Below are positions 26,878 to 37,366 of a DNA stretch of 64,000 nt, one piece after another. Location: the NCBI RefSeq assembly GCF_004137685.1, contig NZ_QYBB01000024.1:1-64000 (forward strand), written 5' to 3'. The translations under genes and the position numbers were made by a program. This DNA comes from Lichenibacterium minor. GTDB lineage: Bacteria > Pseudomonadota > Alphaproteobacteria > Rhizobiales > Beijerinckiaceae. The notes beneath the pieces were generated by a model. The model worked only from the letters and a program-made list of their open reading frames with translations, had not been told where the DNA came from and searched no databases. How positions within the stretch are numbered: position 1 is the first letter of the stretch; each line of letters begins with the position of its first letter.

Positions 26878-27225
26878 ATGTATCAATACTCCTATGCCGA
26901 CATCCTCGCGGACGATGCGGACGACGCCCGCGCCCGCGAGCGGCAGGTGCTCGACCAGGCGGTGGCGTTGCTCCTCCACGCGGCCGACGGCGCGCCGGGC
27001 TCGGCCGAGGAATCCAAGGCCGTGGATTTCACGTCCGAGCTGTGGGCCGTCTTCATCAAGGATCTCGCTCATCCCGCCAACGCCATGCCGGACGAACTCC
27101 GCGCCAGCCTAATGTCGATCGGCCTCGGCGTGATGGCGGAATGCAGCCGCATCGCGCTCGGCACGTCGCGCGACCTCGCCGGCGTCGCCGAGATCTGCGG
27201 CATCATCCGCGACGGGCTGAAGTGA
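26878..27225 (+). CDS. flaF: Flagellar biosynthesis regulator FlaF
   Basis: 115 aa from ATG 26878 (MYQYSYADIL, the family's usual first residues, with AAGGA eight bases upstream); an in-frame ATG 30 bp earlier is rejected for that reason. Helical, with ARERQVLDQAVALLLHA and FTSELWAVFIKDLAHPANAMPDELRASLMSIGLGVM. FlaF is restricted to alphaproteobacteria and acts with FlbT, with opposite effects, on flagellin translation or assembly. Its neighbour flbT starts 13 bp later. Confidence 0.93.
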   Translation: MYQYSYADILADDADDARARERQVLDQAVALLLHAADGAPGSAEESKAVDFTSELWAVFIKDLAHPANAMPDELRASLMSIGLGVMAECSRIALGTSRDLAGVAEICGIIRDGLK

Positions 27226-27238
27226 GGCGGGCCGAACC

Positions 27239-27676
27239 ATGCACATCACGCTCAGAGCCAACGAGAAGATCTTCATCAACGGCGCGGTCCTCAAGGTCGA
27301 CCGCAAGACCTCGATCGAGCTGATGAACGACGCCGTGTTCCTGCTCGAGGCCCACGTGATGCTGGAAGGGGACGCCACGACGCCCCTGCGCCAGCTCTAT
27401 TTCATCGTGCAGCTGATGCTGATGGAAGGCCGGGAGCGGCCGGACAACCGGGCCATGTTCGGGCGCCAGTCCGCCGCCATGGCGGACGTCTACCGGGACG
27501 CCGCGATCCTCGATGGCATCGCCAAGGTGGTGCAACTCGTCGGGCGCTCGCGCCACTTCGAGGCCCTGAAGGCGATCCGCGCGCTGCTCCCCGTCGAGGC
27601 CGCCCTGACGGGCCGGCCCCGCGACGCGACGGTGCGGATCAAGCCCGCCGTGGTGGCGCTCGCCGAGGCCTGCTGA
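27239..27676 (+). CDS. flbT: Flagellin mRNA repressor FlbT
   Basis: 145 aa. LRANEKIFINGAVLKVDRKTSIELMNDAVFLLEAHVML is the conserved beta-rich start of FlbT, followed by a helical part QLYFIVQLMLMEG. In Caulobacter FlbT binds the 5' leader of flagellin mRNA and lowers its stability when the hook is not complete. The gene directly follows flaF as in other Hyphomicrobiales. Its flagellin target at 8641-9406 is itself broken, so the working target must be elsewhere. Confidence 0.93.
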   Translation: MHITLRANEKIFINGAVLKVDRKTSIELMNDAVFLLEAHVMLEGDATTPLRQLYFIVQLMLMEGRERPDNRAMFGRQSAAMADVYRDAAILDGIAKVVQLVGRSRHFEALKAIRALLPVEAALTGRPRDATVRIKPAVVALAEAC

Positions 27677-27822
27677 CGCGGAAAGGCCTCCGCGTCGAAA
27701 CGCCCACTCTGTCGAAGGGCCGTCCCCCGAGGGGGGCGGCGCAAGCCCGGGGCAGGATGGGCCCGCTAGTCCTGCCGGGGATCGCGAGCCGCCGGTCCTC
27801 GCGCGAACCGGAAGGCCCCGCC

Positions 27823-28272
27823 ATGACAACCGTTTCCTCCACCACCCCGTCGACCGCCTCGGCCACGTCGACCTCGACCTCGACCAGCGTCACCACCACG
27901 GCTTCCACGGCCGCGGCCGCGACGATCAACTTCAACTCGTTCCTTCAGCTGATGATCGCAGAAATGAAGAACCAGGACCCGACGAACCCGACCGATCCCA
28001 GCCAGTACCTGGCTCAGATCTCCCAGATGTCGTCCGTCCAGCAGGGGATCCTGACCAACACCAAGCTCGATTCGATGCTGACGCAATCGTCCCTGACCCA
28101 GGCCGAGAGCGCCATCGGCAAGGTCGCGACCTCGTCCGACGGCACGATCACGGGCACCGTCACCTCCGCGGCGCTGGCGACCGACGGCACCGTGACGGCG
28201 ACGCTCAGCACCGGGAAGACGCTGACCCTCGACAACACGGTGACGATCGGTACCAAGAGCACGAGCTCGTGA
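27823..28272 (+). CDS. flgD: Hook-cap protein FlgD
   Basis: 149 aa from ATG 27823; an upstream in-frame start would add a basic, unrelated leader. Residues ~1-40 are Thr/Ser-rich. INFNSFLQLMIAEMKNQDPTNPTDPSQYLAQISQMSSVQQ is the conserved FlgD N-terminal domain. The C-terminal part (VATSSDGTITGTVTSAAL) is a shortened version of the FlgD Ig-like region; rhizobial FlgD proteins are likewise short. FlgD caps the growing hook. It overlaps fliQ as GTGA. Confidence 0.9.
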   Translation: MTTVSSTTPSTASATSTSTSTSVTTTASTAAAATINFNSFLQLMIAEMKNQDPTNPTDPSQYLAQISQMSSVQQGILTNTKLDSMLTQSSLTQAESAIGKVATSSDGTITGTVTSAALATDGTVTATLSTGKTLTLDNTVTIGTKSTSS

Positions 28273-28535
28273 ACGAGGCCGACGCGCTCGGGCTCCTGCA
28301 GAGCACGATCTGGGCGATCGTGCTGGCTTCGGGGCCGGCCATCGCCGCCGCCATGGTGGTGGGCATCGCCGTGGCGTTGTTCCAGGCCCTCACCCAGATC
28401 CAGGAATCGACGCTCACCTTCGTGCCGAAGATCGTCGCCGTCCTGGTGGTGCTGACGCTGACGGCGTCCTTCATCGGTTCGCAGATGTTCCTGTTCACCG
28501 AACAGGTCTACGCCAGGATCGAGAAGGGGCGCTGA
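28269..28535 (+). CDS. fliQ: Flagellar export gate protein FliQ
   Basis: 88 aa, GTG start overlapping the flgD stop. Two membrane helices: IWAIVLASGPAIAAAMVVGIAVALFQALTQIQES with the family motif ALTQIQE, and IVAVLVVLTLTASFIGSQMF. It is part of the FliP-FliQ-FliR core of the export gate. In Sinorhizobium flhA usually follows fliQ; here a converging lpdA does, so the cluster ends at this gene. Confidence 0.93.
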   Translation: MNEADALGLLQSTIWAIVLASGPAIAAAMVVGIAVALFQALTQIQESTLTFVPKIVAVLVVLTLTASFIGSQMFLFTEQVYARIEKGR

Positions 28536-28572
28536 GGGGTGAACGCCCGGCCGATCGCGGGCGGCCGTGGAG

Positions 28573-28590
28573 CTCCGGGCGTTCCCGGAG
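28573..28590. terminator. Short GC hairpin between fliQ and lpdA
   Basis: CTCCGGG, loop CGTT, CCCGGAG: a perfect 7-bp stem in the 145-bp gap between two converging genes. No T-run on either side, so this is only a candidate for a bidirectional terminator. Confidence 0.4.
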
Positions 28591-28680
28591 GGCGTTCAGG
28601 CTCGGATCCGACAGGTTTCGACGAGCCCTGACGCTCGCCGGGCCCTGGCGCGCCGTCCACGCGCCCGGGCGGCGTTTCGG

Positions 28681-30090
28681 TCAGACGTGGATGGCGCGCT
28701 TGTCGACCGCCATGGCGGCCTCCTTCACGGCCTCCGACATGGTCGGGTGGGCGTGGCAGGTGCGGGCGAGGTCCTCGGCCGAGCCGCCGAACTCCATCAG
28801 CACCGAGCATTCCTGGATCAGCTCGCCCGCCACCGACGAGATGATGTGGACGCCGAGCACGCGGTCCGTCTCCGCATGCGCCAGCACCTTCACGAAGCCG
28901 TCCGTGTGGCGCGTCGCCCGGGCCCGGCCGTTGGCCGTGTAGGGGAATTTGCCGGACCGGTAGGGGACGCCGGCGGTCTTCAGCTCCTCCTCGGTGGCGC
29001 CCACGGAGGCGATCTCCGGCATGGTGTAGACCACGGCGGGGATGACGCCGTAGTTCACGTGGCCCGCCTGGCCGGCCAGGATCTCGGCCACCGCCACGCC
29101 CTCGTCCTCGGCCTTGTGGGCCAGCATCAGGCCGCGCACCACGTCGCCGATGGCATAGATGCCGGGCACGTTCGTTTGGAAATGGTCGTCGATGACGACG
29201 CGGCCGCGTTCCACCGCGACGCCCGCGGCGTCGAGCCCGAGCCCCTCGGTGTTGGGGCGGCGGCCCGTCGCCACCAGCACCACGTCGGCGTCGAGCCGCC
29301 GTTCCTCGCCGCCGTCCACCGGCGCGAAGGTCACGCAAGCGCCGGCGTTGGTGGGCTCGACCTTGCTGACCTTCTGACCGAGGTGGAAGGCGAAGCCCTG
29401 CTTCTCCAACATGCGGTGGAACGTCTTGGCGACCTCGCCGTCGAGGCCAGGCAGGATGCGGTCGAGGTATTCAACGACCTCCACCTCGGCGCCGAGGCGC
29501 CGGTAGACGGAGCCCAGCTCCAGGCCGATCACGCCCGCGCCGATCACGATCATGCGCTTCGGCACCTCCGGCAGCACCAGCGCGCCCGTCGACGACACGA
29601 TCGAGCGCTCGTCGACCTCCATGCCGGGCAGGGTGGCGACCTCCGACCCCGTCGCGATGACGATGTTCGCCGTTTCGATCGTCTGGGTCGCGCCGTCCTC
29701 GCCGGTGACGCGGACGCGGTGCGTGCCGTCCTTTCCGCCCTCGATCGTGCCGAGGCCGTGGAACGCGTCGACCTTGTTCTTCTTGAACAGGTAGGACACG
29801 CCCTGGACGTTGGCCGCCACCGTGTCGTCGCGGTGCTTGCCCATCGCGGCCCAGTCGAGCTCGGGCGTCCCCACCTTCACCCCCAGCGCCGGCAGGTCGT
29901 GCGACGCGGCGGCGAACATCTCGGACGCGTGCAGCAGCGCCTTCGACGGGATGCAGCCGACGTTGAGGCAGGTGCCGCCCTGGGTGGCGCGCTTCTCCAC
30001 CACGGCCGTCTTCAGCCCGAGTTGCGCCGCCCGGATGGCGCAGACGTAGCCGCCGGGGCCCGTACCGATCACGACGAGGTCATAACGCAT
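28681..30090 (-). CDS. lpdA: Dihydrolipoyl dehydrogenase (E3)
   Basis: 469 aa from the ATG at 30090. FAD-binding start YDLVVIGTGPGGYVCAIRAAQLG, the redox-active disulfide GGTCLNVGCIPSKALLH (Cys at ~41 and 46), NAD site VIGAGVIGLELGSVYRRLGAEV, FAD site YAIGDVVRGLMLAHKAEDEG, and the C-terminal His-Glu pair region HIISSVAGELIQECSV...CHAHPTMSEAV. It reoxidises lipoamide in 2-oxoacid dehydrogenase complexes and glycine cleavage. No E1/E2 genes are adjacent, so which complex it serves cannot be told. A longer in-frame extension upstream has no homologous residues and was not used. Confidence 0.95.
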   Translation of the reverse strand: MRYDLVVIGTGPGGYVCAIRAAQLGLKTAVVEKRATQGGTCLNVGCIPSKALLHASEMFAAASHDLPALGVKVGTPELDWAAMGKHRDDTVAANVQGVSYLFKKNKVDAFHGLGTIEGGKDGTHRVRVTGEDGATQTIETANIVIATGSEVATLPGMEVDERSIVSSTGALVLPEVPKRMIVIGAGVIGLELGSVYRRLGAEVEVVEYLDRILPGLDGEVAKTFHRMLEKQGFAFHLGQKVSKVEPTNAGACVTFAPVDGGEERRLDADVVLVATGRRPNTEGLGLDAAGVAVERGRVVIDDHFQTNVPGIYAIGDVVRGLMLAHKAEDEGVAVAEILAGQAGHVNYGVIPAVVYTMPEIASVGATEEELKTAGVPYRSGKFPYTANGRARATRHTDGFVKVLAHAETDRVLGVHIISSVAGELIQECSVLMEFGGSAEDLARTCHAHPTMSEAVKEAAMAVDKRAIHV

Positions 30091-30231
30091 GGAGGACACC
30101 ACCGGCCTTGGAAACAACAGGGCATCGCCCGCGCGACGCGACGGGGCGTAGATCCGACGTTCGGCCCGATAAATCAATGCGGGCGGGTGGCCGGCATGGC
30201 TGTGATGCCGAAGGGCCGCGGGCGGGTCGGC

Positions 30232-30849
30232 TCACCGCACCGCCACGGCCGCGGCGGCCCCCGCCATCATGGACGCGCCGATCCGGTTGGCGATCCGCAT
30301 CGTGCGGCCGTCGACCAGCCAGCGGCGCGCGCCCGCGGCGGCACAGGCCCATCCGAGGTCCACGGCGGCCAGCACGGCCACCATGGTGGCGACGAGCTCG
30401 GCCCAGCCCGAGACCCCGACATGCCCGATGTCGACGAGCGAGGGCAGCAGCGCCACGTAGAACACCATGTTCTTCGGGTTGCCGAGAGACACCAGGAGCC
30501 CGGCGCCGAACAGCCGCCACGCTTGCCGCTCGGCGCGTCCGGACGCGGCGTCCGCCGCCGGCGCCGTCGGCGCGTGCCACATCCGCCAGGCCAGGACCAG
30601 CAGGTAGGCGACGCCGGCATATCTGATCGCCGCGAAGGCGGACCCGAAGGTCTGCGCCGCGGCGGACAGGCCGGCCACGACCAGCGTCAGCCACACGGCC
30701 TCGCCGAGCCACAGGGCGGCGAGGAAGGGCAGCACGTCGCGCACTCCCCGCGTCAGCACGCGCGACACCAGGGCGGCGACGCTCGGGCCGGGCGACCCGG
30801 CGCCGACCGCGAGCGCCAGCGCGAAGACCGTCAGTTCCGTGCCACCCAT
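30232..30849 (-). CDS. LysE/RhtB-family amino-acid exporter
   Basis: 205 aa with about six hydrophobic segments. The signature SPGPSVAALVSRVLTRGVRD at ~19-38 (family: GPNxxxVxxxxLxxGxR) and SLGNPKNMVFYVALLP at ~128 (family: NPKxxLFF) are both clear. These inner-membrane proteins export amino acids or related small metabolites. The substrate is not predictable. The start at ATG 30849 places the first helix at the N-terminus; the longer frame upstream overlaps the divergent kinase gene and is unlikely. Confidence 0.88.
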   Translation of the reverse strand: MGGTELTVFALALAVGAGSPGPSVAALVSRVLTRGVRDVLPFLAALWLGEAVWLTLVVAGLSAAAQTFGSAFAAIRYAGVAYLLVLAWRMWHAPTAPAADAASGRAERQAWRLFGAGLLVSLGNPKNMVFYVALLPSLVDIGHVGVSGWAELVATMVAVLAAVDLGWACAAAGARRWLVDGRTMRIANRIGASMMAGAAAAVAVR

Positions 30850-31019
30850 CGCCGTCCGCTCCGCCCGTCCCGGCGGCAGCTTAGGTTTCGCGGCCGGGAA
30901 CGGGAAGCCGAACCTCCGCGTCCCTCGACTTTCGCCGGGGCTTGCGCCTCTATGGTGCGGCATCCCGTCCACCCTGGCCGCTCCGGCGCGGGACCGGCGG
31001 CGGGCCGCCGAGGTGGAGC

Positions 31020-32978
<1,959 letters not shown>

Positions 32979-33514
32979 GCCCTCGGGCCGGTCCTCGACG
33001 ACCGCCCGTCGCCCGGGAGCCTGGGACGCCGTGCCGGCGGCCGGAACTCTCGACCGCCGGGGGAGCGCGAACGCGCGCCGCCGCTCGTGCGGAGCCATGC
33101 GACGGAGATGCCTCAGCCCTTCCGTCGCCCGGTATCAGGCCCTGTCGTCCGGAAACCATGACGACGGTCCCGGCGCTTCCGGCGGGCCTTCGGGCGCGAA
33201 ATCGCGACATCCACCGACCGCGAAAGGGGCCCGTGGCCGGGTCGCGGACCTGTCGCCCGGAAACGGCGCGGTCCCGTTCCATGGACGCGATGTCATGCGG
33301 CGCCCCCTTGCTCCGCGCCGCCGGCCGCGACATGTTCGGGTCACTGAGCCGGGCCCCTCTGGCGCCCTCCGACACGGTCGGGGGCGCGATGTCGGATCAG
33401 TCTGCGCGAGCCCCGGATGCCCGGTGCGCCGCTCCGACGGGGTCCGAGGTTCGTCCTCCTCCATCCCGACGGGACGCGGTCCGCGCGGTCCTTCCCATCG
33501 TTTGGAGGTCCATC
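32979..33514. other. Intergenic region between kinase and TerB-like gene
   Basis: 536 bp without a supported gene; open frames across it have no recognisable protein character. It contains one copy of an intergenic repeat (33067-33140) also found at 58541-58610. The sequence just before the next gene has the good ribosome site TTTGGAGGTC. Confidence 0.4.
33067..33140. repeat. Copy 1 of an intergenic repeat
   Basis: The core CGCGCCGCCGCTCGTGCGG is followed by GCGACGGAG and, about 20 bp on, TCGCCCGGTAT. The same blocks in the same order and similar spacing occur at 58541-58610. Both copies lie in non-coding gaps right after a signalling gene. Confidence 0.6.
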
Positions 33515-34003
33515 ATGGTCTATCGTTCGCCCCGCCCGCCGTCCGATCTCGCCGCCGACGCGGCCGAGTTCCGCGAGCCGGCGTTCCGGGACGCGCTGAT
33601 CGCCGGCGTGGCGATGGTCGCCCACGCCGACGGCGTGCCGTCCCCCGCCGAACGCAGCCGCTTCCTGTCCCTGCTGGAGGAAGACCCGGCGCTGCGGACC
33701 TTCGACCGCAAGTCCGTCCTCGACGACCTCGCCGTGCACGAAGCCAACTACCGCTTCGACGTCGAGGTGGGCGCCATCATGGCGCGCGAGAAGCTGGTCC
33801 GCGTCGCGGGGCGGACGCGGCTCTGCGCGGCGCTGGTGAGGATCTGCCGCGCCATGATCCCGGCCGACGGCGTCATCCACCCGGCCGAGCACCGGGCGCT
33901 GGCGGAGATCCGCTCCGCCCTCGGCGTCACGGCACGCCCGGTCGTGTTCGGCGCCTACGGGGCGTCGGCCACCGTTTCGGCGCCGAGCGTCGCCGCCGAG
34001 TGA
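33515..34003 (+). CDS. TerB-like (tellurite-resistance family) protein
   Basis: 162 aa from ATG 33515 after GGAGGTC. All-helical with acidic metal-binding motifs: AGVAMVAHADGVPSPAERSRFLSLL (~31-56) and MIPADGVIHPAEHRALAEI (~117-135), the paired D-G-x-x-x-x-x-E pattern of TerB folds. Single TerB-domain proteins are widespread and most have nothing to do with tellurite; a calcium-binding or stress role is usual. No other ter genes are nearby. Converges on iolB with a shared terminator. Confidence 0.75.
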   Translation: MVYRSPRPPSDLAADAAEFREPAFRDALIAGVAMVAHADGVPSPAERSRFLSLLEEDPALRTFDRKSVLDDLAVHEANYRFDVEVGAIMAREKLVRVAGRTRLCAALVRICRAMIPADGVIHPAEHRALAEIRSALGVTARPVVFGAYGASATVSAPSVAAE

Positions 34004-34004
34004 G

Positions 34005-34044
34005 GCGCCCGCCCCGGCCGGGAAAGGCCGGGGCGGGCGCCTCA
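34005..34044. terminator. Perfect 17-bp bidirectional terminator hairpin
   Basis: Left arm 34005-34021 (AGGCGCCCGCCCCGGCC), loop GGGAAA, right arm 34028-34044, a perfect complement. It fills the 38-bp gap between the converging TerB-like gene and iolB, and its right arm ends on the iolB stop codon. The lack of a T-tract is common in GC-rich genomes. Confidence 0.75.
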
Positions 34045-34848
34045 GGGCTTCACCAGCCAGGCGTGGTCGGGGTCGTTGTGGAAGCGCCAAGTGCGGCGCG
34101 GCCCCGCCATCACGTTCAGGTAGTACAGCGTGTAGCCGTGCGCCGCCCCGACGGGGTGGTAGCCGCGCGGCACCAGCACGACGTCGCGGTCGTGGATCGC
34201 GATCGTCTCGTCGAGCGAGCGGTCGTCCGTGTAGACGCGCTGGACGCCGTAGCCCTGCCGGGGCGCGAAGCGGTGGTAGTAGCTTTCTTCCAGCAGGGTT
34301 TCGTCGGGGAAGGCGTCGCGGTCGTGCTTGTGGGGCGGATAGCTCGACCAGTTGCCGGCCGGCGTCACGACCTCGACCACGAGCAGGCTTTCGGCCCGGT
34401 CGTCGGTGTCGGCCAGGATGTTGCGGACGCGGCGGGTGTTGGAGCCCTGGCCCCGCGTTTCTTCCGGGACGTCCGCCGGGGGGATGAGCAGCGCGGGCCT
34501 GGCTCCCGTGCCCGGGGCCGAGCACAGCGCCACCTCGCAGGCGCCCTCGGCTTCCACCGCGAAGTGGGACCGCGCCGGCACGTAGACCGACCAGGGCCGC
34601 CCGTCGAACACGGACGCACGCTCGCCGATGATGCCGAAGTCCGCCCCGCCGGCGGTGACGCGGGCGCGGCCGGACACCATCACGATGCACACTTCGCGGT
34701 CGCCGGTGTCGCGCGCGACCGACGCGCCCGGGGCGAGGTCGTGGACCTCGAAACCCACGTAGGTCCAGCCGGCCGATTCGGGCGTGACGCTGTGGACGCG
34801 GCCGCGCGCGTCGGGGGCGGACGGCCTGACGAGGAGGGGAGAAGGCAT
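34042..34848 (-). CDS. iolB: 5-deoxy-glucuronate isomerase (IolB)
   Basis: 268 aa. In inositol breakdown IolB converts 5-deoxy-glucuronate to 5-dehydro-2-deoxy-gluconate. The double cupin is visible: VHDLAPGASVARDTGDREVCIVMVSGRARV and the metal-binding C-terminal cupin with PHKHDRDAFPDETLLEESYYHRF (~172-194) plus PRGYHPVGAAHGYTLYYLNVMAG, all typical of IolB. Length matches the family. No other iol genes (iolC, iolD, iolE, iolG) are in the window, so it is an orphan here; the rest of the pathway may be elsewhere. Confidence 0.88.
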   Translation of the reverse strand: MPSPLLVRPSAPDARGRVHSVTPESAGWTYVGFEVHDLAPGASVARDTGDREVCIVMVSGRARVTAGGADFGIIGERASVFDGRPWSVYVPARSHFAVEAEGACEVALCSAPGTGARPALLIPPADVPEETRGQGSNTRRVRNILADTDDRAESLLVVEVVTPAGNWSSYPPHKHDRDAFPDETLLEESYYHRFAPRQGYGVQRVYTDDRSLDETIAIHDRDVVLVPRGYHPVGAAHGYTLYYLNVMAGPRRTWRFHNDPDHAWLVKP

Positions 34849-34918
34849 GCGATCGTCCTGGTCTGAGGCCGCGACGGCCTATGGGGGTTGAAACGCGCTC
34901 GCGAGGCGGTGCCGGCGG

Positions 34919-36136
34919 TCAGCGATAGATCTCGAACAGCGCCGCCGCGCCCATGCCGCCACCGACGCACATGCTGACGACCCCGTAGCGGGCGCCGCGC
35001 CGGCGCCCCTCGATCAACAGGTGTCCCGCCATGCGGGCGCCCGACATGCCGTAGGGGTGGCCGATCGAGATCGCCCCGCCGTCGACGTTGTACTTGGCGG
35101 GGTCGATGCCGAGCCGGTCGCGGCAATACAGCGCCTGAACGGCGAAGGCCTCGTTGAGCTCCCACAGGTCGATGTCGTCGATGCGGAGCCCGTGATGGGC
35201 CAGCAGCTTGGGGATGGCGAAGACCGGCCCGATGCCCATCTCGTCCGGGTCGCAGCCCGCCACCGCCACCCCGCGGAAGGCGCCGAGCGGGGCGAGCCCG
35301 CGCCGTGCCGCCTCGCCGGCCTCCATCAGGACACAGGCCGAAGCGCCGTCGCTGAGCTGCGACGCGTTGCCGGCCGTGACGCACCGCCCTTCGGCCACCA
35401 CGCGCCCGCCCTTGAACACCGGCTTCAGGGCGGCGAGGTCCTCGCGCTTCGTCGCGGGGCGGTTGCCCTCGTCGCGCGACAGGGTCGTGTCGCGGTGGCT
35501 CACCTCGCCGGTCGCCTTGTCGGCGACGGCCATGCGGGAGGGCAGGGGAACGATCTCGTCGTCGAAGCGCCCGGCGTCCTGCGCGGCGGCGGTCCGGCGC
35601 TGCGATTCCATCGCGTAGTCGTCCTGGGCGTCGCGGGACACCCCGTAGCGCTCCGCCACGATCTCGGCGGTTTCCAGCATGGACATGTAGATGTGCGGCT
35701 GGACGGCCGCGAGCGCGGGATCCCGGGCGCGCCACGTATTGGCGTGCTCGTTCTGCACCAGCGAGATCGACTCGAGGCCGCCGCCCACCGCGGCGTCCAT
35801 CCCGTCGAACAGGATTTCGCGCGCCGCCACCGCGATGCCCATCAGCCCCGACGCGCATTGCCGGTCGACGCTCATGCCCGCGACGGCCGCGGGCAGCCCC
35901 GCGCCCAGCGCCGCCTGCCGCGCCACGTTGGTGCCCGTCGAGCCCTGCTGGAGGGCCGCACCCATCACCACGTCGCCGATCAGCGCGCCGGCGTCTTCCG
36001 GCGAGACCGCGGCGCGGCGCAGGGCTTCCCGGATGGCGTGGGCGCCGAGCGCCTGCGCCTGCGTGTCGTTGAACGCGCCGCGGTAAGCCTTGCCGATCGG
36101 CGTGCGGGCGGTCGAAACGATGACGGCGTCGCGCAT
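34919..36136 (-). CDS. Acetyl-CoA C-acyltransferase (thiolase)
   Basis: 405 aa. The start DAVIVSTARTPIGKAYRGAFNDT is typical of the FadA/thiolase II family. Active-site Cys lies in DRQCASGLM (~89). The C-terminal sites are GGAISIGHPYGMSGAR (~355) and SMCVGGGMGAAALF (~391) with the second catalytic Cys. It cleaves 3-ketoacyl-CoA or condenses acetyl-CoA units. It is transcribed away from the quinone oxidoreductase/acyl-CoA synthetase pair next door, and together they suggest degradation of a fatty or aromatic acid. Chain-length preference cannot be told. Confidence 0.9.
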   Translation of the reverse strand: MRDAVIVSTARTPIGKAYRGAFNDTQAQALGAHAIREALRRAAVSPEDAGALIGDVVMGAALQQGSTGTNVARQAALGAGLPAAVAGMSVDRQCASGLMGIAVAAREILFDGMDAAVGGGLESISLVQNEHANTWRARDPALAAVQPHIYMSMLETAEIVAERYGVSRDAQDDYAMESQRRTAAAQDAGRFDDEIVPLPSRMAVADKATGEVSHRDTTLSRDEGNRPATKREDLAALKPVFKGGRVVAEGRCVTAGNASQLSDGASACVLMEAGEAARRGLAPLGAFRGVAVAGCDPDEMGIGPVFAIPKLLAHHGLRIDDIDLWELNEAFAVQALYCRDRLGIDPAKYNVDGGAISIGHPYGMSGARMAGHLLIEGRRRGARYGVVSMCVGGGMGAAALFEIYR

Positions 36137-36358
36137 GGGTGCTCCTCTCCCTGTTCGGGTCGTGCCCGCTGGGCGGGCCGTGCCCGCTCGGCGGGCCGCG
36201 CCCGCTTCGTGGTTCGGGTACGATCATGGCGCGCCGTCCGCCCCTTGTCAGCCCCGGCCCCGCACGGCGCCTTTCGAAGGGTCGCCTTGCGTTTCGCGGC
36301 GCCCGCCGTATCGTCGGGGCCGGAGGCCGTCCATCAAGGACGGCCCTGGGAGGGCGCC

Positions 36359-37366
36359 ATGAGGGCGATGCTGAGCTTCGCGTCCGGCGGGCCGGACAGC
36401 TTGAAGCTGACCGATCTGCCGGAGCCCGTGCCGGGCCCGGGCGAGGTCGCCGTGGCGGTTCGGGCCTGCGGCATCAACTTCCCCGATTCGCTCATCATCG
36501 CGGACCGCTACCAGGCCCGGCCCCCGCGCCCCTTCGCGCCCGGCGGCGAGGTGGCCGGCACGGTGGCGGCCGTGGGCGAGGGCGTGACGGAGCCGCGGGT
36601 CGGGGACCGCGTCGTCGGGACGCCGGGCTGGGGCGGGCTCGCCGAACGGATCGTCCTGCCCGCGGCGGGCTGCCGGGCGATGCCCGACGCCATGCCGTTC
36701 GACGAGGCGGCCTGTTTCCTGTTCACCTACGGCACTTCCTACCACGCGCTCGTCGACCGCGGCGGCCTGGCGGCGGGGCAGACCCTGCTGGTGCTCGGCG
36801 CCGCGGGCGGCGTCGGGGTCGCGGCGGTCGAGATCGGACGGGCGCTGGGCGCCCGGGTGGTGGCGGCCGCCTCCTCCGACGAGAAGCTCGCCTTCGCGAC
36901 GCGCTGCGGCGCCCACGACGGGATCGTCTACCCCGCCGGCCCGCTCGACCGCGACGGCGCCAAGGCGCTGGCGGCGGCGTTCAAGGGCGCCTGCGGCGCC
37001 GACGGCGCCGACGTGGTCTACGACGCCGTGGGGGGCGCCTATGCGGAGCCGGCGCTGCGCGCCGTCGCCTGGGACGGGCGCTACCTCGTGGTGGGCTTCC
37101 CGGCCGGCATCCCGTCGATCCCGCTGAACCTGCCGCTGCTGAAGTCCTGCGCGATCGTCGGGGTGTTCTGGGGCGGCTTCGTGCGCCGCGACCCCGAGGG
37201 CTCCGCCCGCAACGAGCGCGCGCTGTTCGACCTCTACGCCGCGGGCGCGCTCAAGCCGCGCATCTCGGCGCGATACCCCTTGGAGCGGGCCGGCGACGCC
37301 ATCGCGAGCCTGGCCGACCGCCGGGCCCTGGGCAAGGTGGTGGTGACGATGGGGGACGCGCCGTGA
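36359..37366 (+). CDS. NADPH:quinone oxidoreductase-type zinc-free alcohol dehydrogenase-family protein
   Basis: 335 aa from ATG 36359. GroES-like N-terminal part (EPVPGPGEVAVAVRACGINFPDSLI; GGEVAGTVAAVGEGVTEPRVGDRV), then the NADP-binding LGAAGGVGVAAVEIGRALGARVVAAASS (~145). The zinc-ligand cysteines of true alcohol dehydrogenases are absent, as in the QOR/zeta-crystallin branch. The end overlaps the acyl-CoA synthetase start as GTGA, so the two are co-translated. Such enzymes reduce quinones or enoyl-CoA-like conjugated carbonyls; the latter would fit the neighbours. Confidence 0.85.
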   Translation: MRAMLSFASGGPDSLKLTDLPEPVPGPGEVAVAVRACGINFPDSLIIADRYQARPPRPFAPGGEVAGTVAAVGEGVTEPRVGDRVVGTPGWGGLAERIVLPAAGCRAMPDAMPFDEAACFLFTYGTSYHALVDRGGLAAGQTLLVLGAAGGVGVAAVEIGRALGARVVAAASSDEKLAFATRCGAHDGIVYPAGPLDRDGAKALAAAFKGACGADGADVVYDAVGGAYAEPALRAVAWDGRYLVVGFPAGIPSIPLNLPLLKSCAIVGVFWGGFVRRDPEGSARNERALFDLYAAGALKPRISARYPLERAGDAIASLADRRALGKVVVTMGDAP

